The notes under the pieces were generated by a model, which saw only the letters and a program-made list of their open reading frames with translations, did no database searches and was not told where the DNA came from. Below are positions 25,220 through 33,337 of a stretch of 64,000 bases of DNA, piece by piece (within the stretch, counting starts at the first letter, position 1; each line of letters starts with the position of its first letter). A program made the position numbers and the translations under genes. The stretch lies in NCBI GenBank assembly GCA_902373525.1, contig CABKMN010000008.1, positions 5,405-69,404 of the forward strand, read 5' to 3'. The DNA comes from an uncultured Bilophila sp. (GTDB lineage: Bacteria; Desulfobacterota; Desulfovibrionia; Desulfovibrionales; Desulfovibrionaceae).

Positions 25220-27145
25220 CTATCCCGCAGCCGCTACGCGCCGATCCATATTTTCGCGCAGCCTGTCGCGTTCGCCGGAAGAGAGCGTACCCCGCATGGC
25301 CCGGTTGATTTCCGCATCTCCGAAGCTCTTTCGTTTGGCTGCGGGCTCCGGCATCGGCGCAGGATCAACCCGATTGCTCAGTTGCTGGAGTTCCAAATCC
25401 CGCATGGTGACAAGTGCTTCCGCAGCCTTCTTTTCGGCCTTGATGCGCCCCTTGCGGGCCTTGGCGTATCTCCGCCCTTCTTCCTTGCTGATAAACGCGA
25501 CAGAGGGCTGGTAATCTACAAATCCGGCAAAGAATCCGCCCAAACTGAACAGCCGTACGGATTTTGTAAGATTTTCGGGATCATAGTAGATGACAACCTG
25601 TTGCCCGGAGTAGTTGCTGGAAACAGGGCTCCAGTAACGGTTTTTCCCTTCGCCACGTCCGGCGTTGAGAACAACCAGGCCATCCTTGCCGACTTTGACA
25701 ACCTCACGCTCCAGCAAATACAGACTGCGCGTAAAATCAGAAATGCCGACAACATGTTGTTTCATGTAGCTTTCGGCAAAAACTTGATTGAAGCTCCTGC
25801 CGTTCATGCCCATGCCCCGGCGACCTTCTCGGGCGTTGAATCGCTCGACTTCTTCCTTGATGATTTCTTGCAACAGTGTGACGGGAACGGGGTTTTTGAG
25901 CGTTCCCATACCGCGCAACCGGGGATTCTTGCGGATCATCTGATGGAGCCCACCCTTGCCAAACGCCCTTTCGATAGGCTTGGAGCCGGGACTGGAAAGA
26001 GAATGATCGGGAAGTGTAAAATGATGTTTGATGCCGGAAAGTTGGAGCAAACCGGGCGGATCGTCTTCTCTGTTGGAGAAACGGTGTCGATTGGAATCGT
26101 TGCCCGTGACCAGCTTGTTGGAAGCGGCGGGCGTGTTGTCGGTCCAGACATGTTTAGGCGTGACCAACCCGAGCAAATCAAAAAGCGAAAGGCGCACAAT
26201 CTCGGTGCATTCAGACTTGCCAAGCCGATACGCCAAAATCTTGCTTGAGCGGATATCCTGCCAAGCCCACAGAACGGGCCGTTCGATGACCTCCCCAAAC
26301 TCGTAAAGCGTACAGATATCCAGATGTAGACCGTCGCCGTTGACGGCGTCTCCAGCTTCAAAATAACTGTGATCGCGGCGCTGCGGGGGCATTACGTTCC
26401 GCATATCCTTATCCTTGCCGCGTAAATAGTCGATCTGGTGACGCGGATACTGGGCGACCATACGGCGAACGCTCCGCTCGCTCGGTACGAGCCATCCCTG
26501 TTTCTGAGCCGCTTCATGCGTCCGGCGGTAACATTCAGACAGATCCGGAGCGTTGCTGTGGAGGTAAAGCGCCAGAAAATACTCTTTGGCCTGTGTGGAA
26601 AATTCCGCTTTTCTCAGACGTCCCGTATACCGATCTGTAAGGGCGTACAGCCATTGCGTACGGTCAAGCCCGCGGACGCCGGGCCTGCGATCCGTCCCGT
26701 AATACCAGTTGCGCAGATTGGCGGGGTTGACGCCGTGCTTTTTCCCGATAATGGAAAACGAGCTGAGAATCTGCATCCCTCCATCGACCAGTTCCATTGC
26801 CTCCATGAGAAGCATAGTGCGCCGTTCGGCACGTTCGCGGGCCTTCCATGACTTACGGGCGAAGTATTCGGCGCGGACTTCAGCGCATTCCTTTTCCCGG
26901 GCCTTTTCTTCTTCCGTCAGCTCGGATTGTTCGCGCTTCCTCTTCTTCAACCATGACGTGGAGATACTCTCTCGCGTCTTTTCATCCATAGAGCCGAAAA
27001 GCCAGCATAAACCACCCCCACGTCCCTTTCGAGCAACGGATTTCCACCCCCGCGTCTTGGCCTTCTGGCTGACGGCCTGACGGGAGATGCCGAGCAGATC
27101 GGCTATCTCGTTGGAAGAAAAGAAGACGGGGAGCAGCGAAATCAT
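25220..27145 (-). CDS. Mu-like transposase A (DDE)
   Basis: A 641-residue MuA-family transposase. An N-terminal winged HTH (about 8-45, SSNEIADLLGISRQAVSQKA) is followed by the end-binding region and then the RNase-H-fold catalytic core. The DDE residues are visible: Asp271 in NGDGLHLD, Asp336 in VWTDNTP and Glu392 in KPIERAFG, in the same surroundings as the Mu catalytic triad. The frame is intact and close to the usual length of 660. It starts 9 bases after the upstream HTH gene and is followed by the MuB remnant. It should bind the site arrays at both ends of the element. Confidence 0.93.
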   Translation of the reverse strand: MISLLPVFFSSNEIADLLGISRQAVSQKAKTRGWKSVARKGRGGGLCWLFGSMDEKTRESISTSWLKKRKREQSELTEEEKAREKECAEVRAEYFARKSWKARERAERRTMLLMEAMELVDGGMQILSSFSIIGKKHGVNPANLRNWYYGTDRRPGVRGLDRTQWLYALTDRYTGRLRKAEFSTQAKEYFLALYLHSNAPDLSECYRRTHEAAQKQGWLVPSERSVRRMVAQYPRHQIDYLRGKDKDMRNVMPPQRRDHSYFEAGDAVNGDGLHLDICTLYEFGEVIERPVLWAWQDIRSSKILAYRLGKSECTEIVRLSLFDLLGLVTPKHVWTDNTPAASNKLVTGNDSNRHRFSNREDDPPGLLQLSGIKHHFTLPDHSLSSPGSKPIERAFGKGGLHQMIRKNPRLRGMGTLKNPVPVTLLQEIIKEEVERFNAREGRRGMGMNGRSFNQVFAESYMKQHVVGISDFTRSLYLLEREVVKVGKDGLVVLNAGRGEGKNRYWSPVSSNYSGQQVVIYYDPENLTKSVRLFSLGGFFAGFVDYQPSVAFISKEEGRRYAKARKGRIKAEKKAAEALVTMRDLELQQLSNRVDPAPMPEPAAKRKSFGDAEINRAMRGTLSSGERDRLRENMDRRVAAAG

Positions 27146-27154
27146 GAAAACGCC

Positions 27155-27859
27155 CTAATTCCACTTGATATTTTCAGGATAAACAGGAAGATGAATCCCT
27201 TCACGATCCACTATGGCACGCCGGGCTTCACGCTTTTCCTCGGCTATCCGTTCGCAGCGTTCCCGCAGCGCACAGCCGACTTCAAGCGATTCCGAGTCTA
27301 TGTTCATCTTCACGTCCGCAAAATGCTGATACAGGGTGATGAACCAGTACTTCCGGGGGGTAAAATGCAGACAGGTGTTGTTGCCTATCCGTGTTCCCTC
27401 ATATATCCCAGCAAGCTCTTCCTCGTCTTCGGCAAAGGCGGTTGACACCAGTGAAAGCCCCGCGCTGAATGGAAGGTAAAAACCTTCAACCGTATCAATC
27501 AGGACGTTGAAAATCTTGCAGTAATAGGCGGCGTCAAGGAGACAATCGCGATGGATGGTTTGCATGTAGTTGAGCGCGTATTGAAGTTCGGTTTCCAGCT
27601 GTTCCCGCAACGGAACATCCGCTTCCACATCTTCAATGAGGGCCAGCGCCACTTCCTTGCGGGTTTCAAAAGGCATGGTTTCCACCATCCAAGCCTGTTG
27701 TAATCGTGCATCAACATAGGTGAAATCCCAGCCTTCCCGCTTGGCGCGACGCCGAACGGTTCCCTGAGAGACCTCAAGAAGGACAGCCAGTTCTCCAGCA
27801 TACAGACGCAGAGGCGTTCTGATGGTCGAAAACATTTCGTAATCTTGATAGTTCGGCAT
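27155..27859 (-). CDS. element-encoded HTH DNA-binding protein
   Basis: A 234-residue protein whose N-terminus (about 18-45, YAGELAVLLEVSQGTVRRRAKREGW) is the same kind of MuA-type winged HTH as in the next gene. The rest is helical and unrecognised. The ATG was chosen for the GGAGAGGGG ribosome site. It is the first gene of the leftward operon, opposite the repressor, the position held by Ner in Mu. It may regulate early transcription or bind enhancer sites. Confidence 0.72.
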   Translation of the reverse strand: MPNYQDYEMFSTIRTPLRLYAGELAVLLEVSQGTVRRRAKREGWDFTYVDARLQQAWMVETMPFETRKEVALALIEDVEADVPLREQLETELQYALNYMQTIHRDCLLDAAYYCKIFNVLIDTVEGFYLPFSAGLSLVSTAFAEDEEELAGIYEGTRIGNNTCLHFTPRKYWFITLYQHFADVKMNIDSESLEVGCALRERCERIAEEKREARRAIVDREGIHLPVYPENIKWN

Positions 27860-28155
27860 GGCTGCCCCTCTCCGATGCGAGCGAATCCTGTACAATCAGG
27901 CCGCTGAAAAAAGGAGGGCGACGACAGCCGGAACACGGACGCAGCTTTCTCACGACGGCTTGAGGTTGCTGCGTACTGGTTCTCTTTTTGGCTGGCGTCG
28001 CCCATATGAGGCGGGCAGAAAGGAAAACGTGCCGTCGTTTCCTTCATGTCCGATACCTTGCGGCGAGCGTATCCGGCCTCAAGTTGACCGGATACGCAGG
28101 GGCGGGTAAGATCGAGATGTACTTGTCAACCTCAGCCCGCACCACTTATTTGCCT

Positions 28156-28183
28156 CAAACGTGAATTTTAATCAACACGTTTG
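28156..28183. promoter_or_regulatory. inverted repeat, candidate repressor operator
   Basis: CAAACGTG (28156-28163) and CACGTTTG (28176-28183), 20 bases centre to centre, immediately upstream of the repressor gene in the divergent control region. Confidence 0.55.
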
Positions 28184-28192
28184 TTGAAAATA

Positions 28193-28210
28193 TTTTTGTG
28201 CTCACAAAAA
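28193..28210. promoter_or_regulatory. second palindrome at the repressor start
   Basis: TTTTTGTG (28193-28200), CT, CACAAAAA (28203-28210). It overlaps the GTG that could start the repressor, so it may be an autoregulatory site. In that case translation probably starts at ATG 28213. Confidence 0.4.
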
Positions 28211-29199
28211 ATATGGAAGAACTAGGTGAAAGAATTAGGCTTTTACGTGGAAAACTACAGCTTCCGAGAGCAGAATTTGCTGTACTAATAGGGATTAGTC
28301 CTACAGCACTTTTTAATTATGAGTGTGGAGATCGGGAGCCTAATGCGGACATTCTTATCCGTATTTGCAAAGAAACCCATACAAATCCCCAGTGGCTACT
28401 TTTGGGCTTAGGTCCTATATATGAAGATGATGTTAAGGATATTTATACACAACTTATTAAAAATATTGTAAATAGAGTTTCAAACGCTATTCTTAGCGAA
28501 GAACAACAAAAATTATTGATAAGTAAAACTACTGAGTATATTTACTCAAAACTATTTAATAAATGTCAAGATCAACATATTGATATGTCATCTTTGGCAT
28601 CAATATTTAATAACCTAGATAAAGATAACAGCAAAAATAAAGTATTTCAGAAAGCACAAGGTAATAATATAATACAAGCAGGAAGAGACGTTGGGCCTGT
28701 AACCATTAAGACAACGAATAAAAAACAAGAAATAAAGATACAACCTCCTGAAGGAAGCATTGGATCTGATTCATTTCTTCTACAACGTATTCAGGGTAAA
28801 TTTAATGAACTAGGTTTACGTCGCGAAGAACGCTTTGGTAAAACATCTTATCCTGTTATGTATAGTGAGTTCAAAAAATATTTTAACATACCGAGAAATC
28901 AAAAGTATACATCATATCAACTTTGGCCTAAGAATAGAGGGAAAGAAATTTTAGATTATCTTGAAGAAAAATTAGATAATACTATTAAAGGTAGAAAGCT
29001 AAAAGCAAATGTAAAAAAAGGTCAAACCACACAAAATTTACTTTCAGAATCTACTAGGCTACACAAACTGCTCGGATGGACAGAGCAACAATATCGTGCT
29101 CATCTACATTATTTATTTGGAGTTACTTCTAGAAGTGATCTAGATATTGCGCAACTTACTAATTATGTAGCTTATTTAAAAGAAAAAATAGATGAATAA
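28198..29199 (+). CDS. XRE-family repressor with unusual C-terminal domain
   Basis: A 333-residue product from GTG 28198 (or 328 from ATG 28213; neither has a clear ribosome site). The N-terminal 65 residues are a lambda-repressor-type HTH (LGERIRLLRGKLQLPRAEFA). A middle linker carries QGNNIIQAGRDVGPV. The C-terminal half (about 195-330, GLRREERFGKTSYPVMYSEF onward) looks like a phage antirepressor-type module, but I cannot name it. Strongly A+T-rich compared with the rest of the element, suggesting recent replacement. Its position, divergent from the transposition operon and pointing to the end with three sites, equals that of the Mu c repressor. Confidence 0.8.
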   Translation: MLTKNMEELGERIRLLRGKLQLPRAEFAVLIGISPTALFNYECGDREPNADILIRICKETHTNPQWLLLGLGPIYEDDVKDIYTQLIKNIVNRVSNAILSEEQQKLLISKTTEYIYSKLFNKCQDQHIDMSSLASIFNNLDKDNSKNKVFQKAQGNNIIQAGRDVGPVTIKTTNKKQEIKIQPPEGSIGSDSFLLQRIQGKFNELGLRREERFGKTSYPVMYSEFKKYFNIPRNQKYTSYQLWPKNRGKEILDYLEEKLDNTIKGRKLKANVKKGQTTQNLLSESTRLHKLLGWTEQQYRAHLHYLFGVTSRSDLDIAQLTNYVAYLKEKIDE

Positions 29200-29587
29200 A
29201 ATAGTTCAAAATGCACATGGCAAAAATATACTTCAAGCAGCAAATGACATTATTTGTATTCAAAACGTAAAGTTACATGATATTCACAAGCTAATACCAT
29301 GCCCTGATTGTAATACTTATGTAAGCAGACATGCTTTATCATGTCCTGATTGTGGTTTTCCTGTTGGTCAATATTTTAGAGAAATAAAAGAGTCTGAAAA
29401 AAGGAAAAATGATTTTATAGCTGTAAGCATACTTTTATTTATAATGCAGTCTGTTGCACTAGTTATGCTTTATTTTATCTTGCCTGACTATTTATCTGTA
29501 AAATATGACATATTGCTATTCTTTTTTGGAGTGTTAGTTTTTGGAATATGTTATAGGTATATTTTGTATAGGAAAAGTAACTATTAA
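29192..29587 (+). CDS. zinc-ribbon two-TM accessory protein
   Basis: A 131-residue A+T-rich gene overlapping the repressor's last codons by 8 bases. Residues about 5-15 (HGKNILQAANDI) resemble the NNIIQAGRDV motif of the repressor. A zinc ribbon follows (CPDCNTYVSRHALSCPDCG), then two hydrophobic helices (about 75-95 and 100-120). Membrane-anchored zinc-ribbon proteins of this size occur in prophage cargo loci. Its site near the element end suggests lysogeny-expressed cargo, for example an exclusion or immunity function. That is inference. Confidence 0.7.
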   Translation: MNKIVQNAHGKNILQAANDIICIQNVKLHDIHKLIPCPDCNTYVSRHALSCPDCGFPVGQYFREIKESEKRKNDFIAVSILLFIMQSVALVMLYFILPDYLSVKYDILLFFFGVLVFGICYRYILYRKSNY

Positions 29588-29649
29588 TAATTCTACTTGC
29601 ATATTTTAATTGCAAGTTGCATCTATGGCGAATATGCAACTTTTCCAAC

Positions 29650-29689
29650 AAAAAAAGGCCTGTCAAGAGCACCAGACAAGCCTTTTTTT
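29650..29689 (+). terminator. terminator of the repressor operon
   Basis: AAAAAAGGC and TGTC on the left, GACA and GCCTTTTTTT on the right. Confidence 0.75.
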
Positions 29690-29743
29690 ATGTATTATAT
29701 GTAGGTTAAAAGATAAGGTAGCTCCTTTCCCATGCACACGGTT

Positions 29744-29934
29744 TTTCACAAACCAAGTGACAAGATTTCACCTTAGCTTGACAGTTTTCACAAACCAAAT
29801 GTAAAGCCCCCCTGAAGGGAAATTTCGGGGGGCTGAACACATCCTATCTGGTTGGCAATCCCCACATTCCGCTCATATACCGCCGACAAACCGCCGACAT
29901 GATCTAGGCTTTACAGTATTTCATAAACCAAGTG
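29744..29934. repeat. Mu-attL-like end: three spaced transposase sites
   Basis: TTTCACAAACCAAGTG (29744-29759), TTTCACAAACCAAATG (29786-29801) and TTTCATAAACCAAGTG (29919-29934), all in one orientation and inverted relative to the other end. Spacings of 42 and 133 bases resemble the Mu left end, where the outer site is distant from a closer inner pair. Confidence 0.78.
29802..29834. terminator. hairpin within the right end
   Basis: AGCCCCCC and GGGGGGCT form an 8-bp stem around about 14 bases, without a good T run. It may insulate the element. Confidence 0.45.
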
Positions 29935-30005
29935 CCCCCCTATACCCTCTCTCCCTCCCAAGACTTTTGACCTTATCGAATCCCTCCCTTCCCCAATCTT
30001 CCCTT

Positions 30006-30674
30006 TCACATTCCTTCAAGCGTTCGGAGGGTCTTCCATTCGGGATCGTCGGTGACGTAGCGGGGGCGTTCGGCGAGAACCTTGGCGTTGTCGCCGTAGC
30101 CGTAGAGGGCCGCGATGGTGGCGATGCCCTGTTCGTTGCCGCCCCGGATGTCGAGCGGCGTATCCCCGATCATGACCATCGAGGCCGGAGCGAGGCCGTG
30201 CCGGTCCATGAGGAGTCGGATGATTTCCTTCTTGGAAAGCTGGCGGCCCGGCAGGGAATCGTTGCAGGCCACGCCGTCGAAAAAGGGGAGAAGCCCCTTG
30301 AGTTCCAGCATCCGGAAGGCCGCCGCTTCCGGCTTGTGCGTGGCGACGAACAGGCGGCGGCCATCGGCGCGCAGACGTCCAAGCAGGGGGACGATGCCCG
30401 GATAGGGGCGGCTCTTGGGGAACGTGCCCCCGAAATACAGCTCGCAGAACGCGGCGACGTGCCGGGCGAGCTTGGTGTCCGAGGCGTCGGGGCAGACCTT
30501 GCGGAAGATGCCCTCCAGCGGCGGGCCGATGATGGACAGTTCCATGTGCGGGACCGGATCGCCGGCGGCGCGCAGCACCGAGGCGATGGCGTCGAGGATG
30601 TCCGGCGCGCTGTCCGCGAGCGTGCCGTCCAGATCAAAAAGGACCGTCGAATAGGGAAGTTGGGCGAGATGCAT
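30006..30674 (-). CDS. HAD-superfamily phosphatase (Gph-like)
   Basis: A 222-residue HAD hydrolase of the phosphoglycolate-phosphatase/beta-phosphoglucomutase type. Motif I is LFDLDGTLADS, motif II is near VATHKPE, the Lys of motif III is in LSKKEII, and motif IV is MIGDTPLDIRGG. The helical cap lies between motifs I and II. AAGGAG precedes the chosen ATG. Phosphoglycolate is a possible substrate but is not proven by the sequence. Confidence 0.85.
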   Translation of the reverse strand: MHLAQLPYSTVLFDLDGTLADSAPDILDAIASVLRAAGDPVPHMELSIIGPPLEGIFRKVCPDASDTKLARHVAAFCELYFGGTFPKSRPYPGIVPLLGRLRADGRRLFVATHKPEAAAFRMLELKGLLPFFDGVACNDSLPGRQLSKKEIIRLLMDRHGLAPASMVMIGDTPLDIRGGNEQGIATIAALYGYGDNAKVLAERPRYVTDDPEWKTLRTLEGM

Positions 30675-30747
30675 GGATGGGGCTCCTTGGAATGCCTGGC
30701 GGAGTGTACCCCAATCCCGACGGGGACACAAATCCGCCCGGAAAACG

Positions 30748-30782
30748 GTGCGGGCTCCCGGAAGGTTCCGGGAGCCCGCACA
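30748..30782 (-). terminator. terminator after the BCCT gene
   Basis: Two 16-base arms (starting GTGCGGGCTCCC and ending GGGAGCCCGCAC) with loop GG; on the minus strand it is followed by TTTT. Confidence 0.8.
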
Positions 30783-30839
30783 AAGAGGTTTCAGAGGGGG
30801 AACATGGAGCGGCAAGGGACGGGCCGATTGGGCGGCGGA

Positions 30840-32402
30840 TCATTCCTCCGTGCGCGGCTTGGTGGTGTCGATGTACAGCAGCTCCTTGGCCCAGATGTTC
30901 GGGAAGTCCTGCCGGACGGCCTTGAACATGGAGATGTTCATGATCACGCAGATGGCGAGGAGCGGAATGGCCGCGAGCACGACGAGCGCCTGAATGATTT
31001 CCAGCCCGCCGACGAGGAGCACGCCGAGCACGAGGATGGAGAGGGTGACGCACCAGAGGTACTTGGAGGTGACGCTGGGCTCCTGATCGCTGAGGATTTC
31101 CTTGGAGGACATCGAGGCCATGACGCGGGTGGCGGCGTCGATGGTGGTCGTGAGAAAGATGGTGCAGCAGATGAGGAAGGCCGGAGACATGAACTGGTGG
31201 ACCGGGGTGAGGGACATGACCTTGCTGACCGTGTTCGGCAGGCCGTTGGCGAGGTAGAAGGCGTAGACGTCGAACTGCCCGGTGTACTGGAGATACAGCG
31301 AGAATCCGCCGAAGATGACGCTGAACAGGAAGGAGGACAGGCAGCCGAAGAAGTACACGCCGAGCACCGTTTCCCGGAGCGTGCGGCCCATGGAGATGCC
31401 GGTGAAGAAGATGGCCATCATGGGGCCGTAGGCGAGGAACCACGCGCCGTAGAAGACGGTCCACTTGGCGGGGAAGCCACTGGCGTTGAAGGGATCGGTC
31501 CAGCCGGAAACGCGCGGGAACATGTCGAGCACCATGCCGAGCGTGTTGGTGCCGAGACTGAAGAAGTAGCCGGTGGCCCCGCCGATGAGCACGATGGCGA
31601 GCAGGGTGAGGGCAAGGACGGAGTTCATGTCGCTGAGCAGGCGCATGCCTTTGCTGAGCGGCTTGCGGATGCTGCCGAGCGTGATGACCGTGAACAGGCC
31701 GAGCACGCCGAGGTGGAGCGTCGGGGTGTCGGCCAGCCCGAAATAGTCCGCGTACAACCCGGAGACGAGCTGCACCGCCGTGGCGAGCGTGGAGCCGACG
31801 CCTCCGGCAAGGCCCATGATGATGAATACGTCGAGGCAAACGCCGAACCAGCTGTCGATGAGCTTCCGTCCGAAGAGGGGGGTAAGGCATTCGCTGACGC
31901 GCTGCTTCTTTACCTGCCGCACGCCCATGAAATAGAAGATGGGGATGCAGGGGATGAGATACAGCACCCAGTAGTAGGGGCCCCAGTGGAAGAAGGTGTA
32001 GGCGGTCGCCACCTCGTAGCTGTAGGCGGCGTTGGCTCCGTGCCCGAGCGGGGCGGCGTTGTTGGTGATGAGCGGCTCCACCATGGACCAGTTCACCATG
32101 CCGATGCCGTGTCCGGCGGCGATGATCATGCTGCCCCAGTGGAAGTTGTTGAAGGCGGGCTTCTGGTCCGGCCCGCCGAGCTTGATTTTGCCGTAGGGGG
32201 AAAACGCGATGAAGAAGACGAAGAAGCCGCCGAGCAGATACAGCAGGATGTATCCCCAGCCGAAGCTCTTGGCCGTGAAGTCGTAGATGGACTGGATCAT
32301 GCCTTGCAGCGACGAGGCGTAATAAATCAGGGGGGCCGAGGTCAGCAGGACGATGGCTACGGTCGGGAGGAGGATTTTTTTGTCGAGATCGGCGTCACGC
32401 AT
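30840..32402 (-). CDS. BCCT-family transporter
   Basis: A 520-residue, 12-helix betaine/choline/carnitine-family transporter. The substrate-site segment GHGIGMVNWSMVEP and the helix-8 region FYGAWFLAYGPMMAIFFTGI followed by GRTLRE are recognisable. The usual Trp-box tryptophans are largely replaced, so the substrate may not be a classical quaternary ammonium compound. AAGGAG precedes the ATG. It is the second gene after ridA (40-base gap). Context (amine oxidase, RidA, PucR regulator) points to an amine or amino-sulfonate. Confidence 0.88.
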   Translation of the reverse strand: MRDADLDKKILLPTVAIVLLTSAPLIYYASSLQGMIQSIYDFTAKSFGWGYILLYLLGGFFVFFIAFSPYGKIKLGGPDQKPAFNNFHWGSMIIAAGHGIGMVNWSMVEPLITNNAAPLGHGANAAYSYEVATAYTFFHWGPYYWVLYLIPCIPIFYFMGVRQVKKQRVSECLTPLFGRKLIDSWFGVCLDVFIIMGLAGGVGSTLATAVQLVSGLYADYFGLADTPTLHLGVLGLFTVITLGSIRKPLSKGMRLLSDMNSVLALTLLAIVLIGGATGYFFSLGTNTLGMVLDMFPRVSGWTDPFNASGFPAKWTVFYGAWFLAYGPMMAIFFTGISMGRTLRETVLGVYFFGCLSSFLFSVIFGGFSLYLQYTGQFDVYAFYLANGLPNTVSKVMSLTPVHQFMSPAFLICCTIFLTTTIDAATRVMASMSSKEILSDQEPSVTSKYLWCVTLSILVLGVLLVGGLEIIQALVVLAAIPLLAICVIMNISMFKAVRQDFPNIWAKELLYIDTTKPRTEE

Positions 32403-32442
32403 GGGGGAACTCCTTTGCAGCTCTGGAGGTGAACCGGAAGCA

Positions 32443-32823
32443 TCAGGGCAGATGGACGACGGCGTCCATTTCGACGTCGAGGCCGTCGTATATCCCGGCG
32501 CTGGCGACGGTCATCCGTGCCGGGTAGGGGGCGGAGAAGTACGTCCTGTAGACGGATTCGAATTCCGGGAAATGCTTCATGTCGGACAGGAAGGCTCGGC
32601 AGTGGACGACGTCGTCCAGCGTGCCCCCGGCCTCCTCGACGACGGCCTTGATGTTTTCCAGTACCCGCCGCGTCTGGACGGCGACGCTTTCGCGTTCGAG
32701 CCGGCCCGTTTCCGGGTTGAGGCAGATTTGTCCCGAAAGGAAAAGCAGCGTACCCGCCCTGACGGCCTGCGAATAGCTGCCGACGGCGGCCGGGGCTCCT
32801 GTAGCTGAAACGGTCTGGCGCAT
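32443..32823 (-). CDS. RidA/YjgF-family enamine/imine deaminase
   Basis: A 126-residue RidA-family protein. Family features are VGSYSQAVRAG near the start, LFLSGQICLNPETG, and the Arg in YPARMTVAS. RidA proteins hydrolyse reactive enamines and imines made by PLP enzymes or amine oxidases. CAGGAG precedes the ATG. First gene of the leftward unit with the BCCT transporter. It diverges from the window's other RidA in the C-terminal part, so different substrates are likely. Confidence 0.9.
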   Translation of the reverse strand: MRQTVSATGAPAAVGSYSQAVRAGTLLFLSGQICLNPETGRLERESVAVQTRRVLENIKAVVEEAGGTLDDVVHCRAFLSDMKHFPEFESVYRTYFSAPYPARMTVASAGIYDGLDVEMDAVVHLP

Positions 32824-33337
32824 GATTGCTCCTGTGCGCCTCGCGGCGCGGTGAGTGGGCTTCCCCTGAAAGGGAGGAGAGTTCGTGTTAGAGTAGTGCG
32901 CTGCGGCGCGCTTTTTGTCATCGGACAAATATCAAAATCTTCCGTTCTCTTTTCCGGCATTTGTAGGAAAGGAGAAACACTGCGGCTTTCTTTGTGAAAC
33001 GAGTGCGCTGGCGTGGAAATTCGCCGGGAATGTAAAGAAAAGCGGTGTGATGAACGCCTGTTATGTGCGGAACGGCGTTTTTTTGCCTTTGCTGTCGCTT
33101 TTCCGCACAACCGTGGAGGAGGAATTTCTTTTTCAGATTGAAATACGATATATTAGGTGATGGAAGGGAAAACAGGCTTCTCTAACGTCCTGTCACCGCA
33201 GACGGCACGGTGCGCACAAGCGCATAGGACAAACGCAGGAGTCTTGCGGAACCCGGCGGCTTTGGTACAGGAGAAAGAAAAGCTCTCGTGAGGAGAGGAG
33301 GCTTTCCAACGCAAACGCGGAGTTCGGGAGGCGGGAC
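32824..33337. other. divergent control region between ridA and the PucR-type regulator
   Basis: About 514 bases of lower G+C content than the genes. It holds the two-part motif at 32930-32969 and must contain promoters for both directions. No gene is supported. Confidence 0.5.
32930..32969. promoter_or_regulatory. shared two-part motif, copy 1
   Basis: TATCAAAA (32930-32937), 13 bases, TTTCCGGCATTTGTAGGA (32951-32968). Located about 107 bases upstream of ridA. It recurs with identical spacing upstream of the amine oxidase gene. Confidence 0.6.

Larger units (their letters stand above)
20839..29939. mobile_element. compact Mu-like transposable element (about 9.1 kb)
   Basis: The element is bounded by arrays of a shared 16-base site: two copies 22 bases apart at the left (20845-20860, 20867-20882) and three inverted copies at the right (29744-29759, 29786-29801, 29919-29934). 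Possible 5-bp target duplication CTATA at 20834-20838 and 29940-29944. In Mu, one end has two adjacent transposase sites and the other has three spread sites next to the repressor; the same geometry is seen here, with the repressor-side end at the right. Gene order from that end: accessory gene, repressor, divergent HTH protein, MuA, MuB (interrupted), a small gene, capsid, protease, two small genes. Portal, terminase and tail genes are missing. The exact termini are uncertain by a few bases. Confidence 0.8.

Noticed and set aside
20839..29939. CRISPR array in or near the mobile element
   Set aside because: The repeated 16-base sites are only two and three copies with irregular spacing and sit at the element ends, as transposase sites do. 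No array was seen anywhere in the window.
29967..32432. 821-codon plus-strand frame opposite the HAD and BCCT genes
   Set aside because: Low-complexity acidic/Gly-rich antisense product; the minus-strand genes have full motif sets.
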